In this document: one piece after another, positions 15,644 to 24,319 of the stretch | Layout: every line of letters begins with the position of its first letter | How positions within the stretch are numbered: position 1 is the first letter of the stretch | Virus record (IMG/VR): IMGVR_UViG_3300028030_000027 | Coordinates: 1 to 42,928 of that record | From: a virus | Direction: 5' to 3' (one strand) | Length of the DNA: 42,928 bases | Position numbers and translations under genes: made by a program | The notes under the pieces: generated by a model | Database searches by the model: none | Told to the model about the DNA's origin: nothing | Seen by the model: the letters and a program-made list of their open reading frames with translations, nothing else

Positions 15644-15762
15644 TTACCAGAAAAACCGTTCTGCTTGCCGTTGATGCCCTGTGTCAGCGTGGACACAGGG
15701 CCTGGGATTACGGCTGGGAGACGTTTACGGAAATGCTTGAGGTCTTGAGCGATGGCGAATAA
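15601..15762 (+). CDS. Tail assembly chaperone T extension, reached by -1 frameshift
   Basis: The -1 frame relative to the chaperone gene is open from the slippery T TTT TTC (15601-15607) to TAA at 15760-15762. It encodes KTVLLAVDALCQRGHRAW and then DYGWETFTEMLEVL. A GTG at 15640 overlapping the upstream stop could also start it, but the frame and site match lambda G/GT. The tape-measure ATG lies 10 bases inside its end. The long GT form should recruit the tape measure to the tail tube. Confidence 0.75.
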   Translation, partial: FFHGSKKPANRREVITRKTVLLAVDALCQRGHRAWDYGWETFTEMLEVLSDGE

Positions 15763-18460
15763 CGTTCTCGAGTTCATCATAGAGGTAAAGCAGGTAGGGG
15801 CTGAGGTCTTAGCAAGAATCAAGCAGGACGTTGAGAAACTCAAGGCCTCAGCCTTTAATGCTGCTGCGGGGACACAGAAACTTGAAAAGGGTATAGAGGA
15901 GCTTTCAAAGTCAACCAAAAAGGCTGTCGACGGCTCCAAGAAGCTTGAGAAGGGGCTTTCCGGTGTAGGCAGGGAGTCTAAGAAGGCCGAATCGGGAATT
16001 GAGAAGCTCAACAAAGAGATTGAATCACTGAAATCAGGGATAAGAAGTGTCATCGGCGCTTTCGGCGCATTTGAAATCGGCAAACACTTTGTAGATACAG
16101 CTGCGGAGTTTGAGCAGTATAGGGTTCAGCTTGAAACGATTTTGGGGAGCTCTCAAAAGGCAAAAGAAGCCTTTGAGTGGATAAGGAATTTCGCAAAAGA
16201 AACTCCATACCAGCTTAGAGAGATAACAGAAGCTTTCGTAAGGCTTAACGCCTATGGGATAGACGGAACAAAAACGCTGAAAATTCTCGGCGATACGGCC
16301 GCCTCAATGGGTAAAGGGCTCATGCAGGCAGTTGAAGCCCTTGCCGATGCCATGACTGGAGAATTTGAAAGGCTGAAAGAGTTCGGAATAAAAACAAAAG
16401 CAACTGCAGAGGAAGTTACCTTTACGTGGGTTCAGAACGGCAAGCAGATGGCAAAAACTGTCAAAAACACAGGCGTTGAGATTCAAAATGCGCTTTTAGA
16501 GATATGGGGGCAGCGGTTTAAAGATGGAATGTTGAAGCAGATGAAAACATTCCGGGGTGTTCTCTCAAACTTCTTTGACAACCTTACAAATGCAATAAAT
16601 GACTTTATGGAAAAGAGCGGTTTATTTGACGCCCTCAAGAAGTTTTTCTCATCGCTAAACAAGGAATTAACCTCTCTTTTCTCTGAGAAAAAGTTTACTG
16701 AATTCTCAAAGAAGATAGGAAAAGTATTAAAGGACGTTGCCGGAACGCTGAAAGAGATTCTCTCTCTGGTTTCTCCTCTGGTTAAGTTAGCAGGGAACAT
16801 TATCGCTACAGCCGGACCTGAAATTCTAAAGATGCTCCTCTACATGAAACTCCTCTCATCGGCCTTTAATTTACTTTCGGCAGCAGTAAAAGGAACAGGC
16901 TTAAAGCTTGCAGGTTTTGTGACAACTGTAAAAAGGTTGCGCAATACCCGTGTTTACGTGAGAAATCTGGCTGCATCTTTTAGGGTGTTGGCGTCAAGTA
17001 TTAACGAGATATTTCTGGCGTTTGCCACCGGCTGGGAAATTGGAAAGTGGCTCAGACAGTTCAAGTTTTTTAGATGGCTCGGAAAGGAAATCGTTGCAAT
17101 ACTTCTGCGCATTAAATACTACGCAATCGCAGCCTTCAAAGCTATGACTTTTGACTTTTCAGGAGCAAAACAGGCTATAAAAGAGCTTGATGAGGCCCTG
17201 AAAATAAACGAGGAAGCTTACAGACAGATTGAAGAAGAGGTAAAGAGGAAAAACGAAGAACAGAAAAAGGGAGTTACTCTTCAAAGGAAAGAGACAGAGG
17301 CCGCCGAAAAAACAGCACAGGAAAAACAGAAAGCTGCAGACCAGGAACAGAAACTGAACACTCTTCGTGAAGAAGGCCTGAAACTTGAAGAAGAACTGAA
17401 AAAGGCGGTAGAGGAACAGCGCCGGCTGAAGGAAGAGCTGAAACAAATTGAAGAAGACAGAGTTTCTTTCGTCCGCAACGTTGAGGACACTATTGCAGAC
17501 ATAAGGCGCTCAAAGCTTATTGAATCCCTGCGCTACGCTGATATGTATGACGAGGCGTGGCGAAACATTTACAAGATTCAGTCTGTAATACAGAAACAGA
17601 ACTTCCAGGAGGCCCAGCTCCTCTACGAGAGGACAAAGCAGCTTATTGACGAACTCGGGAAAAGCAACGTTATACCGGAACCTGCCGTAAAGCAGACACT
17701 ATACGAGCTGCAGGACCTTTACAAGAAGTTTGTAGAGAAGAGTGCTTTCAAATATGTTGCCGAGGCAGAGGAAGAGGCACAGAGGCAGAACTTTGAAGAG
17801 GCTAAAAGATACCTCGTTGAAGCGAAGAAGCTCTTTGAAGACATGGCACGTTCCTACGATGAGCTGACAAGCAAAAAAGGCTTCAAAGGGCTTGAACTCG
17901 TAAAAGAAAAGTATGAGGAGATAGCAAAGGTTCAAAAGGAGCAGGTTGAGAAAAAGCTTGAGACAATTCAGGAAAAGATTGATGCACTGAAAGAGGCTCT
18001 ATCAGAAGTTACAGAACAGTATCAAAAGCTTTCAGACAAAGACATAAACATTACCATTGACAGCAACATAAACGAAATCATCAACTACTGGGAGAACATA
18101 AGGGATAAAACAGTAACCCTTACGATTCAGAAAAGAGAAGTTGAGGCCCACAGAACAGGAGGGCTGGTCGGAATTGTTCCCGGAGGATGGGGAGGCGGAG
18201 ACAAGGTTCACGCCCTACTTGAGCCGGGAGAGTTCGTGATCAGAAAAGAAGCTGTTGCAAGGTTCGGCGCTGGGTTTTTCCACGCCCTCAACTCCCTCAA
18301 ACTTCCTAAACTGCCAGCTACTGCCAAGTCCATTGCCGAAAAGACGTATAAAAAGTTTGTGATAAGTATCGCAGGCGCCGAGCTTGAGGGATTCTCTACA
18401 AAGGAAGCGCTTGCCGAGTTTGAAAAACAGCTAAGGCGAAAAAGGTTGAGGCTGGCATGA
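15752..18460 (+). CDS. Tape measure protein
   Basis: 902 residues. The N-terminal part has coiled coils. Around residues 125-230 is the AAEFEQYRVQLETILGS / YGIDGTKTLKILGDTAASMG region common to tape measures. A hydrophobic stretch lies near 325-375 (SPLVKLAGNIIATAGPEIL). A long Glu/Lys/Gln coiled coil spans about 480-780. The end carries the familiar GGLVGIVPGGWGGGDKVHAL / EPGEFVIRKEAV motif. It sets tail length and probably leaves through the tail tip at infection. Its length would fit a siphovirus tail of over 100 nm by the usual scaling. Confidence 0.92.
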   Translation: MANNVLEFIIEVKQVGAEVLARIKQDVEKLKASAFNAAAGTQKLEKGIEELSKSTKKAVDGSKKLEKGLSGVGRESKKAESGIEKLNKEIESLKSGIRSVIGAFGAFEIGKHFVDTAAEFEQYRVQLETILGSSQKAKEAFEWIRNFAKETPYQLREITEAFVRLNAYGIDGTKTLKILGDTAASMGKGLMQAVEALADAMTGEFERLKEFGIKTKATAEEVTFTWVQNGKQMAKTVKNTGVEIQNALLEIWGQRFKDGMLKQMKTFRGVLSNFFDNLTNAINDFMEKSGLFDALKKFFSSLNKELTSLFSEKKFTEFSKKIGKVLKDVAGTLKEILSLVSPLVKLAGNIIATAGPEILKMLLYMKLLSSAFNLLSAAVKGTGLKLAGFVTTVKRLRNTRVYVRNLAASFRVLASSINEIFLAFATGWEIGKWLRQFKFFRWLGKEIVAILLRIKYYAIAAFKAMTFDFSGAKQAIKELDEALKINEEAYRQIEEEVKRKNEEQKKGVTLQRKETEAAEKTAQEKQKAADQEQKLNTLREEGLKLEEELKKAVEEQRRLKEELKQIEEDRVSFVRNVEDTIADIRRSKLIESLRYADMYDEAWRNIYKIQSVIQKQNFQEAQLLYERTKQLIDELGKSNVIPEPAVKQTLYELQDLYKKFVEKSAFKYVAEAEEEAQRQNFEEAKRYLVEAKKLFEDMARSYDELTSKKGFKGLELVKEKYEEIAKVQKEQVEKKLETIQEKIDALKEALSEVTEQYQKLSDKDINITIDSNINEIINYWENIRDKTVTLTIQKREVEAHRTGGLVGIVPGGWGGGDKVHALLEPGEFVIRKEAVARFGAGFFHALNSLKLPKLPATAKSIAEKTYKKFVISIAGAELEGFSTKEALAEFEKQLRRKRLRLA

Positions 18461-18834
18461 TAAAGCTTGGAGACTTAGAACTCCCTGACAACATCATTTG
18501 GGAAAACAGATACCTTTACCCGAAAGTGGTAGCTGACGTTGAAAGGACAATTGACGGAGATGAGGTCGTCTTCTCTCAGGCCGTTGGCAGCAGGCCTATA
18601 GACCTCGTTGCATACGAGGATATGGGCTGGCTTACTCAGGAGCAGGTTGATGCTCTGCTTGAGATGGCATCAGTTCCCGGCGCAGTTTACCTCTTTGTCT
18701 ATGAGGATTTTGTCTCTCAGGTAAGGTTCAGACACGAAGACCCTCCCGTCATTGATGTTTCTCCAATTATTCCGAGGCCCAACCCTTCTATCGGAGACTA
18801 CTACTACGGAACGATTAAGCTGATGGAGGTTTGA
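18457..18834 (+). CDS. Small tail protein, possibly distal tail
   Basis: 125 residues overlapping the tape measure stop by 4 nt. Beta-rich, with the sequence ENRYLYPKVVADVERTIDGD and FVYEDFVSQVRFRHED. Position immediately after the tape measure is typical for distal-tail or tail-completion proteins. I cannot name a family. Confidence 0.55.
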   Translation: MIKLGDLELPDNIIWENRYLYPKVVADVERTIDGDEVVFSQAVGSRPIDLVAYEDMGWLTQEQVDALLEMASVPGAVYLFVYEDFVSQVRFRHEDPPVIDVSPIIPRPNPSIGDYYYGTIKLMEV

Positions 18835-18835
18835 G

Positions 18836-20062
18836 ATGCTTACAATTGACGACATTAAACACTTCAGGAGTGAAAAGGTTACAGACACTCCCGAAAACGG
18901 AGGAAGAATTGATTACTCCTCTGAAATCCCGGATAACGTCAAATACAACCTCTTCCCGAGAGTAACCTATCAGGAAAGGATTAACGGCTACACGAGGTTC
19001 AGAAAGGAGTTTATAGCCAACACAAACAGCGACAACGAACCTGCCTACGGCCTTCTATACTGCATTATCCAGCCTTCTAACGGCGGAGACAGGTTCTACA
19101 TAAGGGCTGGAACGCAGACAGATACCCAGGCAGATGTAGAAGATGCCTGGGACTGGACAGGAGGGGGAAAGCTCTATGCAGACGTTTCGGCTGGGGCAAC
19201 GCAGATTCAGGTTCTCTTTGAAGCCGATGACTTCTTCATACCCTCTGATACTAACATCTGCATCAGCGATGGCAATAACATCTGCTGGGTAAAGACGAAA
19301 AAGGAGGAATACACTGAAACTGCAGCAGCGGGAGATGGATCAACGACCTCTTTTTCCTATACCCTCTCTAACGTCCCGGTAGAAAAGGGGAGCGTTTCAA
19401 TAACCTACACGATTAACTCAACGTCCTACACAGCGATTGATGACGGCAAAGGGAATATCAGCGGTCCTCACCTTACAGGAAGCATCAACTACCAGACAGG
19501 AGAGCTTTCCCTTACGTTTGACACGGCTCCAGACAGCGGAACCGACATCTCCTGCCAGTATGTAAAGTCCTGCGCTACATGGAGCGGCAACGTTGCAACC
19601 ATAGAGCTCGCCGACCAGGTTCCATACAACTACTCTGCCTCAAACACGACCGCCGGAGTCTGCTTATCCCTTGGAGACCTGAAACCAGAACTTAAAGACG
19701 TTACCGTTACTTCTTCAAGTGGAACGTTTGACGATTCTCAGGTGGCCCTTGACAACATGAGTGTTTACGATGAGTGGACGATTACGTTTCAGGATTCCAC
19801 AACGTTCACGGTTTCTGGAAACTATGAAGGAAATCTTCCCAACGGGAGCATAAACTCAGACTACTCACCGATAAACCCCGTAACAAATAAACCATACTTC
19901 ACGATACCTGCTTCAGCTTGGGGAGGAAGCTGGCAGGCCGGAGACACGGTGACGTTCAAAACATACCCTGCTGCAAAGGCAGTATGGTGGAAGGAGGTCA
20001 TTCCGCCAAACATCGAAAGAGAGCCAAACAACATTGTTAAAGCAGAACTCTTTGTTGAGTAG
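18836..20062 (+). CDS. Beta-rich tail tip structural protein
   Basis: 408 residues with AGGTTTGAG upstream. The N-terminal 100 residues (SSEIPDNVKYNLFPRVTY, NGYTRFRKEFIANT) resemble phage virion proteins read alongside tape measures. The rest is Ser/Thr-rich beta sheet with repeated GDGSTTSFSYTLSNVPVEKG-like strands, as in tail-tip or baseplate proteins. It contains six or more cysteines, which is high for a cytoplasmic protein. The role is structural by position; the family is not recognised. Confidence 0.6.
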   Translation: MLTIDDIKHFRSEKVTDTPENGGRIDYSSEIPDNVKYNLFPRVTYQERINGYTRFRKEFIANTNSDNEPAYGLLYCIIQPSNGGDRFYIRAGTQTDTQADVEDAWDWTGGGKLYADVSAGATQIQVLFEADDFFIPSDTNICISDGNNICWVKTKKEEYTETAAAGDGSTTSFSYTLSNVPVEKGSVSITYTINSTSYTAIDDGKGNISGPHLTGSINYQTGELSLTFDTAPDSGTDISCQYVKSCATWSGNVATIELADQVPYNYSASNTTAGVCLSLGDLKPELKDVTVTSSSGTFDDSQVALDNMSVYDEWTITFQDSTTFTVSGNYEGNLPNGSINSDYSPINPVTNKPYFTIPASAWGGSWQAGDTVTFKTYPAAKAVWWKEVIPPNIEREPNNIVKAELFVE

Positions 20063-20073
20063 AGGAGGTTGAA

Positions 20074-20631
20074 ATGGGAGTGAATGATGTATTTAAAATT
20101 AAGCAACTTAGCGCCGGACAGGATTTCTGGGTTATTAGAAATGGAGAAGTTCTCTTAGAGAGCTTTGTGCAAATCTCCCCTGTTGTGAAAGTAGCAGAGA
20201 AGAGCATCACTGTCTCCCCAGGACAGACAGCAAGTATTTTTGTTAAAGATCTTGACGTAAGAGGGGCCAAGGTTTTATTGCTTGATTTTTACTCATCCCA
20301 GAATGTTACTCCAGACCAATCAAATAGTATAGACCGCTGTCAGGTGGGTATTTCGTGTGATTTTTATAGAAGTAACACACTTATTGATTTACTTAGATGG
20401 GATGGAAGTAATTCTGATGTTTATTTCGGAGAAAAAGTTCCCCTTGATACCTCTAAACCCGTGCTCTATGTAGGATTTTTCAGTATAGACTGTTCTAATT
20501 ACGAGAGTATAGATATTCAGATAAACGTAAAAAATCAAACTGACCAAACCGGAGAAAATTACGAAATCACGCTTAATGCAAACATTTGGATATCCTATCT
20601 TCAAGGTATTCCAGGAAGTCCAGCATATTAA
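20074..20631 (+). CDS. Beta-rich tail-tip protein of unknown family, AT-rich
   Basis: 185 residues behind GAGGAGG. Begins FKIKQLSAGQDFWVIRNGEV, then alternating strands. Base composition is visibly lower in G+C than the genes on both sides, and codons such as AAT, ATA and TTT are frequent, which suggests recent replacement. It lies among tail-tip genes and may be a host-range accessory protein. Function unknown. Confidence 0.6.
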   Translation: MGVNDVFKIKQLSAGQDFWVIRNGEVLLESFVQISPVVKVAEKSITVSPGQTASIFVKDLDVRGAKVLLLDFYSSQNVTPDQSNSIDRCQVGISCDFYRSNTLIDLLRWDGSNSDVYFGEKVPLDTSKPVLYVGFFSIDCSNYESIDIQINVKNQTDQTGENYEITLNANIWISYLQGIPGSPAY

Positions 20632-20644
20632 TTAGAGGTTGACA

Positions 20645-21085
20645 ATGCTGTTTTTTCTTCAAAATAATGAAGAAGAGATAGTTATTCCAGTGCTTAACAT
20701 ACAGGACAGCAAGACAGGAGAAAACGTTCCCGTCAGGGGAATACAGGGTGAAGCAGGCTCTTTCATCCAAACCGTAGCCCTTCAGAATGCTCCCCTCGTT
20801 TTCCAACCTGTCAGCTCAGGAGAATACGTAGTTTCGGCAGGCTATTCAAAGGCCGTTGTCAGCTTGAGGTTCTCGTCTTCGAGTGATTCGGCAGATATCA
20901 GGTTCTTAAAGGGAGATGCAAACGGAACTATTAGCGCATCTAAAGCTGTAACAGTAAACGCCACGCAGGTGCAGGATGGCGGCAGTTACGTAGGAGAAGA
21001 GGTTGTTTTTGATTGCCTTGGAGCTAAAGAGATTGCCGTCCTGCTTGAATCCGGCAGTGCAGAAATCTACATTGCGGTGGTCTGA
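20645..21085 (+). CDS. Small beta-rich tail protein
   Basis: 146 residues from ATG 20645, eight bases after GAGG; a TTG two codons upstream is less likely. Sequence includes VPVLNIQDSKTGENVPVRGIQG and VVSLRFSSSSDSADIRF. All-beta with no signal or membrane segment. The next gene starts within its stop codon. I do not recognise the family; the tail-tip location is the only clue. Confidence 0.55.
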   Translation: MLFFLQNNEEEIVIPVLNIQDSKTGENVPVRGIQGEAGSFIQTVALQNAPLVFQPVSSGEYVVSAGYSKAVVSLRFSSSSDSADIRFLKGDANGTISASKAVTVNATQVQDGGSYVGEEVVFDCLGAKEIAVLLESGSAEIYIAVV

Positions 21086-23136
21086 TGACGGTAATTCTCT
21101 TCGGCCGCAGAAAGCCTCTTACAAAAACTCTGTCTTTCCCTGTTCACGTAGGAGAGCTTCTCGGGAGCATGGATGTCTACGCTTCTAATGGTTTTGGAGA
21201 GGGAAAAAGAATACTTAAGGGCTGCCTGGGTGAAGATGGAAAACATAGCTATCCATCCCAGATAGGTTCTCTGTATTCAGAGGCAAGTTTTTCACTCTAC
21301 CTCGGAGAGATTTTTAAAAGCTTTGGACTTTCAGGAGCCTTGGGAGTCAACCAGCAACAAACCAGATGTTTCTCTCTGTCTGGTTCAGGGGAACTGAACT
21401 TACCTCACTCCCTTGCTGCTAATTACATTTTCACTTTCAAACAACAGGAAGGGAAAATTTTCACACTCAAAGGAGGTTTCATTGCCTTTGATAAAGTGTT
21501 TTCTTCAAATTGCTCCCTTCCTGTAGAGTTCACGTCTGAATTCCCAGCCACGGCAGGCATGGAGGTAGAACACAGATTCCACCTGCCAATTCCGATTGAA
21601 ACCACAAGGAGCTGGGAAAACAGCCTGAGAGATGCCCTATTTACCGATTCTGCATATCTGAACGCACTAATGGAAGGTATAGGCAGCAGGGAATACACGT
21701 TCTCAAACTCTCTTCTTTTTGAGGAACGAGCTGAAACTCTGAAAAGCAGCTTGAGAGACGGACTGTTCCGCAGCGACACATTTGCCGGGTCTATTGACTA
21801 CTACTACGGCAGAATTGAGAACTTCAGGAACGACATCAGCGACGGCATCTTCAGGTCTTTTACTGCCAAAAACTCAATAGACGCCAACTATCATCTCTCC
21901 TACAACGTTTCCGTATTTGTAGCCGGCGTTGATATATCGGACAGAGTTACAGAATGCTCAATCAACCTCTACGGAGAGGAAGTTTTAAGCGATTGTGAGG
22001 TAAGAATTGCAGACGACAGCTACGTTCCAGCTGGAAGTCTAAAGGTAAAAATAGAAAACAAAGAATTCTCTTTTATCGGAGAAGAAATTAACCAGGACAA
22101 AAAGTCCTGCTCCACAACAGTATGGGGAAGAAGTAGGGCGGCAAAGCTTTATGAACCTTTTGCAGTAAAGAAGAAGATAACAGTTGGCCTTGCAAGGGCA
22201 TCAGAGGTTGTAAGCCAGCTCCTTGAAGGCTTTGAAGTTGTCTGGGAAATAGATGACTTCTGGGTTAAGAACTTCTCTGAAGAGGGATATCCCCTTGAGC
22301 TTGCAAAGAGGGTAGTGGAGGCAATAGGCGGGAAGCTTCGTGCAATGCCGGACGGCAGGATTTACGCCGTTTATCCGTTTAAAGAAGATTCTCCGTCTTA
22401 CCGCCTCAGCACGATACTTTCGGCAACCCTTGAAAAGAGACCGACAACGGCGGATGGAGTAAAGGTAGTATTCGGCGGTTCAGGTTTCTCTCCCATTTTC
22501 GTGGAGGCGGAAAAGACCGTTGCAAAGGTTGGAGAGTGGGTTGCCGTCAAGGTCTACTCTCTCGTTCCTTACACGTTCTCCTCAACGGCTGACTCGTTTT
22601 ACAGAGAAAGCAAGGGAATAGTTGAGACAGTAGAGGAAACGATAACGATGGAAGACGGCAGGGGGACTATCTCAAAACCTGTCCTGGAGATAGTTGAAGC
22701 TCCACCATGGCTGAAGATAAACGGCCAGACAGTAACCTGTGACGGCTGCAGGATCGCCGTTGTGAAATACAGAACTGTTTGTGATGTATGGAAGGTCACA
22801 AACTACCGGGAAGGAAAAGCCCTTAACTGCTCTGTTGAAACCGAAAACAGCGTTACTGTCTTTGAAGGAAGCGCTCAGAGAATCGAAACCATAGAAGAAC
22901 CTCTCCTTGTAGAGGCTTCGGCAGCAAGGAAGAGAGCCGAACAGGAACTGATTAAACGCAGAGGACTGTGGAGGCTGACGGCTACGGTTCCCTTTGATGA
23001 GGAGCTTTTAAATTGCGAAGGTCTTAACGTTTTAACCCCCTGGGGCAGGGGCGTTGTTGTAAGTTCGTCAATCTCAATCAGTTCTAATCCCCTAAAGGTT
23101 CTTCAGGACCTGGAGGTAATACTATGGCCTCAATAA
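21085..23136 (+). CDS. Tail hub / baseplate protein, late-control-D-like
   Basis: 683 residues. The first 270 contain short repeats (SLRDALFTD, SLRDGLFRS, DISDGIFRS), perhaps elongated virion arms. From about residue 275 the order is VFVAGVDISDRVTECSINL, VWGRSRAAKLYEPF, LAKRVVEAIGGKLRAMPDGRI and a C-terminal LNVLTPWGRGVVVSSSI. This matches tail hub proteins of the Mu gp44 / gpD type. It would close the tail tube and hold the spike. Two small proteins follow in overlapping frames. Confidence 0.75.
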   Translation: MTVILFGRRKPLTKTLSFPVHVGELLGSMDVYASNGFGEGKRILKGCLGEDGKHSYPSQIGSLYSEASFSLYLGEIFKSFGLSGALGVNQQQTRCFSLSGSGELNLPHSLAANYIFTFKQQEGKIFTLKGGFIAFDKVFSSNCSLPVEFTSEFPATAGMEVEHRFHLPIPIETTRSWENSLRDALFTDSAYLNALMEGIGSREYTFSNSLLFEERAETLKSSLRDGLFRSDTFAGSIDYYYGRIENFRNDISDGIFRSFTAKNSIDANYHLSYNVSVFVAGVDISDRVTECSINLYGEEVLSDCEVRIADDSYVPAGSLKVKIENKEFSFIGEEINQDKKSCSTTVWGRSRAAKLYEPFAVKKKITVGLARASEVVSQLLEGFEVVWEIDDFWVKNFSEEGYPLELAKRVVEAIGGKLRAMPDGRIYAVYPFKEDSPSYRLSTILSATLEKRPTTADGVKVVFGGSGFSPIFVEAEKTVAKVGEWVAVKVYSLVPYTFSSTADSFYRESKGIVETVEETITMEDGRGTISKPVLEIVEAPPWLKINGQTVTCDGCRIAVVKYRTVCDVWKVTNYREGKALNCSVETENSVTVFEGSAQRIETIEEPLLVEASAARKRAEQELIKRRGLWRLTATVPFDEELLNCEGLNVLTPWGRGVVVSSSISISSNPLKVLQDLEVILWPQ

Positions 23137-23606
23137 CGATAACATTTACAAAGGTCGGCGAGGGCGCTGAAAACATTGTTATTGAGCTTGACGAGGAGAA
23201 GAACAAAGGTAAGGCAAGGTTTGTATACGGAGATAAAGCCTATTTCCGGGTTTACTCAGAAGGGAACTATAAGATAAACTCTACCGACGGTTCTGTGGTT
23301 AAAGTTGGTTCTATATCTTCTACTGAAGAGGAGTTTGTTCAGTTTGTTGACAGCAAACAGGTAAAAGTTTCCAAACCTATTAACTCCCTGCTTTCAACAA
23401 ATTGGTTCGGAAAGTCCCTCGGTAATATCACGAAAACAGACACATTTACTTTAGAGTGTTCTGAAGATGTGGACCCCTCTTCAGGAAAGATCGGAATAGC
23501 AAAAGTGAAGTATGCCAGTAGGTATGACCTTTACTACATAACGCTGCCTAAGAAGCCCCAACCCGAATACCCTGTTTTAGTTGTGGTATTTGCGGAGGAA
23601 CAGTGA
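23124..23606 (+). CDS. Tail-tip protein, paralogue 1
   Basis: 160 residues starting inside the hub gene. It shares with the next protein the order TFTK/TQ..., IELDEEKNKGKARF and G-x-x-AY-x-R, then STNWFGKSLGN and VKYASRYD. The two are therefore tandem duplicates. Beta-rich; no signal peptide. Function unknown beyond the tail-tip setting. Confidence 0.6.
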   Translation: MASITITFTKVGEGAENIVIELDEEKNKGKARFVYGDKAYFRVYSEGNYKINSTDGSVVKVGSISSTEEEFVQFVDSKQVKVSKPINSLLSTNWFGKSLGNITKTDTFTLECSEDVDPSSGKIGIAKVKYASRYDLYYITLPKKPQPEYPVLVVVFAEEQ

Positions 23607-24319
23607 ACAGCCTGAAGGTTACTTTTACTCAGAATGTTGAATCTGGCAATCTACTACTTGAACTTGACGAGGAGAAGAACAACGGGCTAACCCGATTTCC
23701 GCCGGGGCAGAATGCTTACCTGAGATTATTCCCGGCAGGCGCCAATCCGCAGATTCTCTGCAACATGGGTTCCGTTGAGTTCAGTGCCAAAAATCTTCCC
23801 CTTGAGGTAGAGGAAGACATTTTGGTTGTTAATTCCGACTCTGCCGCAACAAAATACCCTGTTTCTGAAATCGTTTCTGTTGAGTGGCTTGGAAAACACT
23901 GGGGAAACGGCACGGTCAGAGTAGACGGCAGCAGAATAACGTTTACAAAAAAAGTAACGGGTGTCTTAAGGGTAAGCTACAGAACATACTACGACGAGCT
24001 TGTTGCATCCTGCGACAGGGAGGGAACCCAGCTCATCGTTGCTCAAAAAGAGACAGGAGCAGCCTACATAAACGTTAGCTGGGTAGAAAAGAAAAAAGAG
24101 GTTGTTTTAGTTGTAAAAGACGCCTGCACGAGGGCTTTTATTGAAGGAGCAAAGGTATATGTAGACGGAAAGTTTGTCGGTCTGACAGATTCCAGTGGCA
24201 GGATTAACCTCGGAAAAGTTCCTGTAGGCAAGCATTCCCTGAGAGTGGTGAAAGAGGGCTACCAGCCAACAGATGAAGACAACATTAAAAACGACTACTT
24301 CATAGTGAGCGATGGCTGA
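23603..24319 (+). CDS. Tail-tip protein, paralogue 2 with PEGA/CarboxypepD-like domain
   Basis: 238 residues from GTG 23603, overlapping the previous stop, with GGAGG upstream. The N-terminal 150 residues parallel paralogue 1 (LELDEEKNNGLTRFPPG, SVEWLGKHWGN, RVSYRTYYD). The last 70 form an Ig-like regulatory domain: FIEGAKVYVDGKFVGLTDSS, then GRINLGKVPVGKHSLRVVKEGY. Such domains often bind surfaces or act as spacers in virion proteins. The fused domain is absent from paralogue 1. Confidence 0.65.
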   Translation: MNSLKVTFTQNVESGNLLLELDEEKNNGLTRFPPGQNAYLRLFPAGANPQILCNMGSVEFSAKNLPLEVEEDILVVNSDSAATKYPVSEIVSVEWLGKHWGNGTVRVDGSRITFTKKVTGVLRVSYRTYYDELVASCDREGTQLIVAQKETGAAYINVSWVEKKKEVVLVVKDACTRAFIEGAKVYVDGKFVGLTDSSGRINLGKVPVGKHSLRVVKEGYQPTDEDNIKNDYFIVSDG

